Below are positions 5,938 through 7,003 of a stretch of 7,003 nt of DNA, one piece after another. The stretch comes from Bacillota bacterium. Lineage in GTDB: Bacteria; Bacillota; Clostridia; Lachnospirales; Bianqueaceae. The notes under the pieces were generated by a model that searched no databases, was not told the origin of the DNA, and saw only the letters and a program-made list of their open reading frames with translations. The translations under genes were made by a program, and so were the position numbers. The stretch is taken from assembly GCA_017474705.1 (NCBI GenBank), contig JAFVHC010000015.1:1-7003 (forward strand). Direction: 5' to 3'. Numbering within the stretch: the first letter of the stretch is position 1; the number at the start of each line of letters is the position of its first letter.

Positions 5938-7003
5938 GCCGGGAGATCAAGAATAAAAGAAGCGCCTTCCGGCGCATGACTTCATGGGAGATCCTGATAT
6001 TCGGTATCTGCGGGGCTTTGTTCCCGGTGCCATACCTTTTGAGTGCCCCCTGGTTTACAGTGCAGAAGAACTGGATGCTGGCGGCCGCTGTGATCCCCGT
6101 TGTGGTTTTCGTGATCGCAAGACGGTTCTTCGGCAAAGGTTATTGGGCATTTCTGCTTGTTTTCGTGATCAGTTTCGCATATGTGCTCTGGCGTCTGCGG
6201 TATGAGTGGGGCGAACAGTTCTGGCTGATGAATGACCGCTTCATGGGATATGAAGAAGGTCCGGATCTGCCGGATATCACGTTGTTTGCCGGATTCTGTA
6301 TGGTGACATGGGCAGCGCTTATAATGCTCATGGAAGAGTCACTGGCTGGTCACTTGCTGATGTGCCTTTCGATCCTTGGCATCGTTCTTGTGATGCCGAC
6401 GATCGGATTGAATCCCGATGCGAAGGTCGGCATCCTGCCCGCTTTGTTTGCGGCAGGTTTCTTCTGGCTCCATGACCAGAAGCGGCGGATCGCCGGCAAA
6501 CGAACGGCCAGGATCCCTGCATCAGGGAAAAAGATCCATATCATAAGTCTGTGGATCATTGTACTGGTCGCGGTTTCTTATATTGCCGGGCTGCGTATCG
6601 TCGGCCGTCATGCAGAGCCTTTGTTTGCGTTCATTTTTGACGTAGACAGCAGATTCGACCGGTTCCTGGACAGGTATCGGATGGCAGGACCGACCGGCGG
6701 TGCCGACGAAGGCAGTATCAGCCAGGCCAACTGTTATCCTACGGATCATGAGTATCTGCAGATCTATGCGGATCATAAGCCTAAACAGGATATCTATCTG
6801 AAAGGGTTCGTTGGCGCGAGCTACAGCGACGGTACATGGGCACGCGCAGACGAAACGGAATTATATAAAGCGCTGTCCAGACGTTTCGGTTGGGAAGAGA
6901 GCGGGACAAGACTTTCCGGCATGTTCGAGAACATGTATTACATGCAGAACCAGAAGGTCAACAAAAAAGAGGAGAAGATCGCGCTTGCGGTCAAAAGGAT
7001 CCG
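5934..7003 (+). CDS. Multi-pass transglutaminase-like protein, TgpA type (3' partial)
   Basis: The frame runs from ATG 5934 off the window end, giving 356 complete codons with no stop. The N-terminal half is strongly hydrophobic, with about seven candidate membrane segments near residues 19-37, 47-63, 70-87, 115-134, 138-156, 165-180 and 202-221. Charged stretches (RRMTS, ARRFFGK, HDQKRRIAGKR) lie between them. After the last segment comes a soluble, probably extracytoplasmic region with DIYLKGFVGASYSDGTWAR (286-304). This matches the 'YLRG..Y..Y.G..W' block that precedes the transglutaminase core in DUF3488/TgpA-like proteins. The catalytic Cys-His-Asp region would lie beyond the window, so I cannot tell whether it is intact. 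The call rests on topology, this block and the position after MoxR and DUF58 genes. The gene begins inside the DUF58 stop (ATGA) with GGGAGG upstream. If active, it would probably act on surface or secreted proteins, possibly as a protease or cross-linker; the substrate is unknown. Confidence 0.87.
   Translation, partial: MSREIKNKRSAFRRMTSWEILIFGICGALFPVPYLLSAPWFTVQKNWMLAAAVIPVVVFVIARRFFGKGYWAFLLVFVISFAYVLWRLRYEWGEQFWLMNDRFMGYEEGPDLPDITLFAGFCMVTWAALIMLMEESLAGHLLMCLSILGIVLVMPTIGLNPDAKVGILPALFAAGFFWLHDQKRRIAGKRTARIPASGKKIHIISLWIIVLVAVSYIAGLRIVGRHAEPLFAFIFDVDSRFDRFLDRYRMAGPTGGADEGSISQANCYPTDHEYLQIYADHKPKQDIYLKGFVGASYSDGTWARADETELYKALSRRFGWEESGTRLSGMFENMYYMQNQKVNKKEEKIALAVKRI

Noticed and set aside
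1..7003. CRISPR arrays, tRNA/rRNA genes, insertion sequences
   Set aside because: The whole window is covered by coding frames; I saw no spaced direct repeats, cloverleaf-like sequence, transposase or terminal inverted repeats.

Overview
The window is a dense block of six genes, all on the plus strand, with almost no intergenic DNA. The longest gap is 19 bases and four of the five junctions overlap or nearly touch. GC content is near 50%. Strong purine-rich Shine-Dalgarno sites, ATG/GTG starts and the gene families present suggest a member of the Bacillota (Firmicutes). A possible cytoplasmic alpha-N-acetylgalactosaminidase-like enzyme hints at a host-associated, perhaps gut, lifestyle. I cannot name the genus; the organism call is inference.

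Layout. (1) Positions 1-1119 hold the 3' part of a gene whose start lies upstream. It encodes degenerate YD (RHS-like) beta-strand motifs and ends in a four-cysteine zinc ribbon. (2) Positions 1119-2978 encode a cytoplasmic (beta/alpha)8 glycoside hydrolase that looks related to GH101/GH129 (DUF5696-like). Its candidate nucleophile/acid-base pair is D426 and E469. (3) Positions 2980-4038 encode a two-domain protein with an N-terminal DUF402 (nucleoside-diphosphatase-like) domain and a C-terminal Nudix hydrolase with a perfect Nudix box. (4-6) Positions 4058-7003 hold the well-known trio of MoxR AAA+ ATPase, DUF58 membrane protein and multi-pass transglutaminase-like protein; the last is cut by the window end.

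The trio probably works as one membrane-associated unit. MoxR ATPases are regarded as chaperone-like factors, DUF58 proteins as their partners, and the TgpA-type protein carries an extracytoplasmic transglutaminase-like domain. Tight spacing (TGATG, a 1-base gap, 19 bases, ATGA, ATGA) suggests that all six genes could be co-transcribed. I see no terminator or clear promoter between them. Whether the first three genes share a function with the trio is not shown by the sequence.

The points most worth a second look are the DUF402-Nudix fusion, the GH129-like active-site spacing in a protein with no signal peptide, the YD-motif protein with a C-terminal zinc ribbon, and a roughly four-fold excess of GATC across the window.
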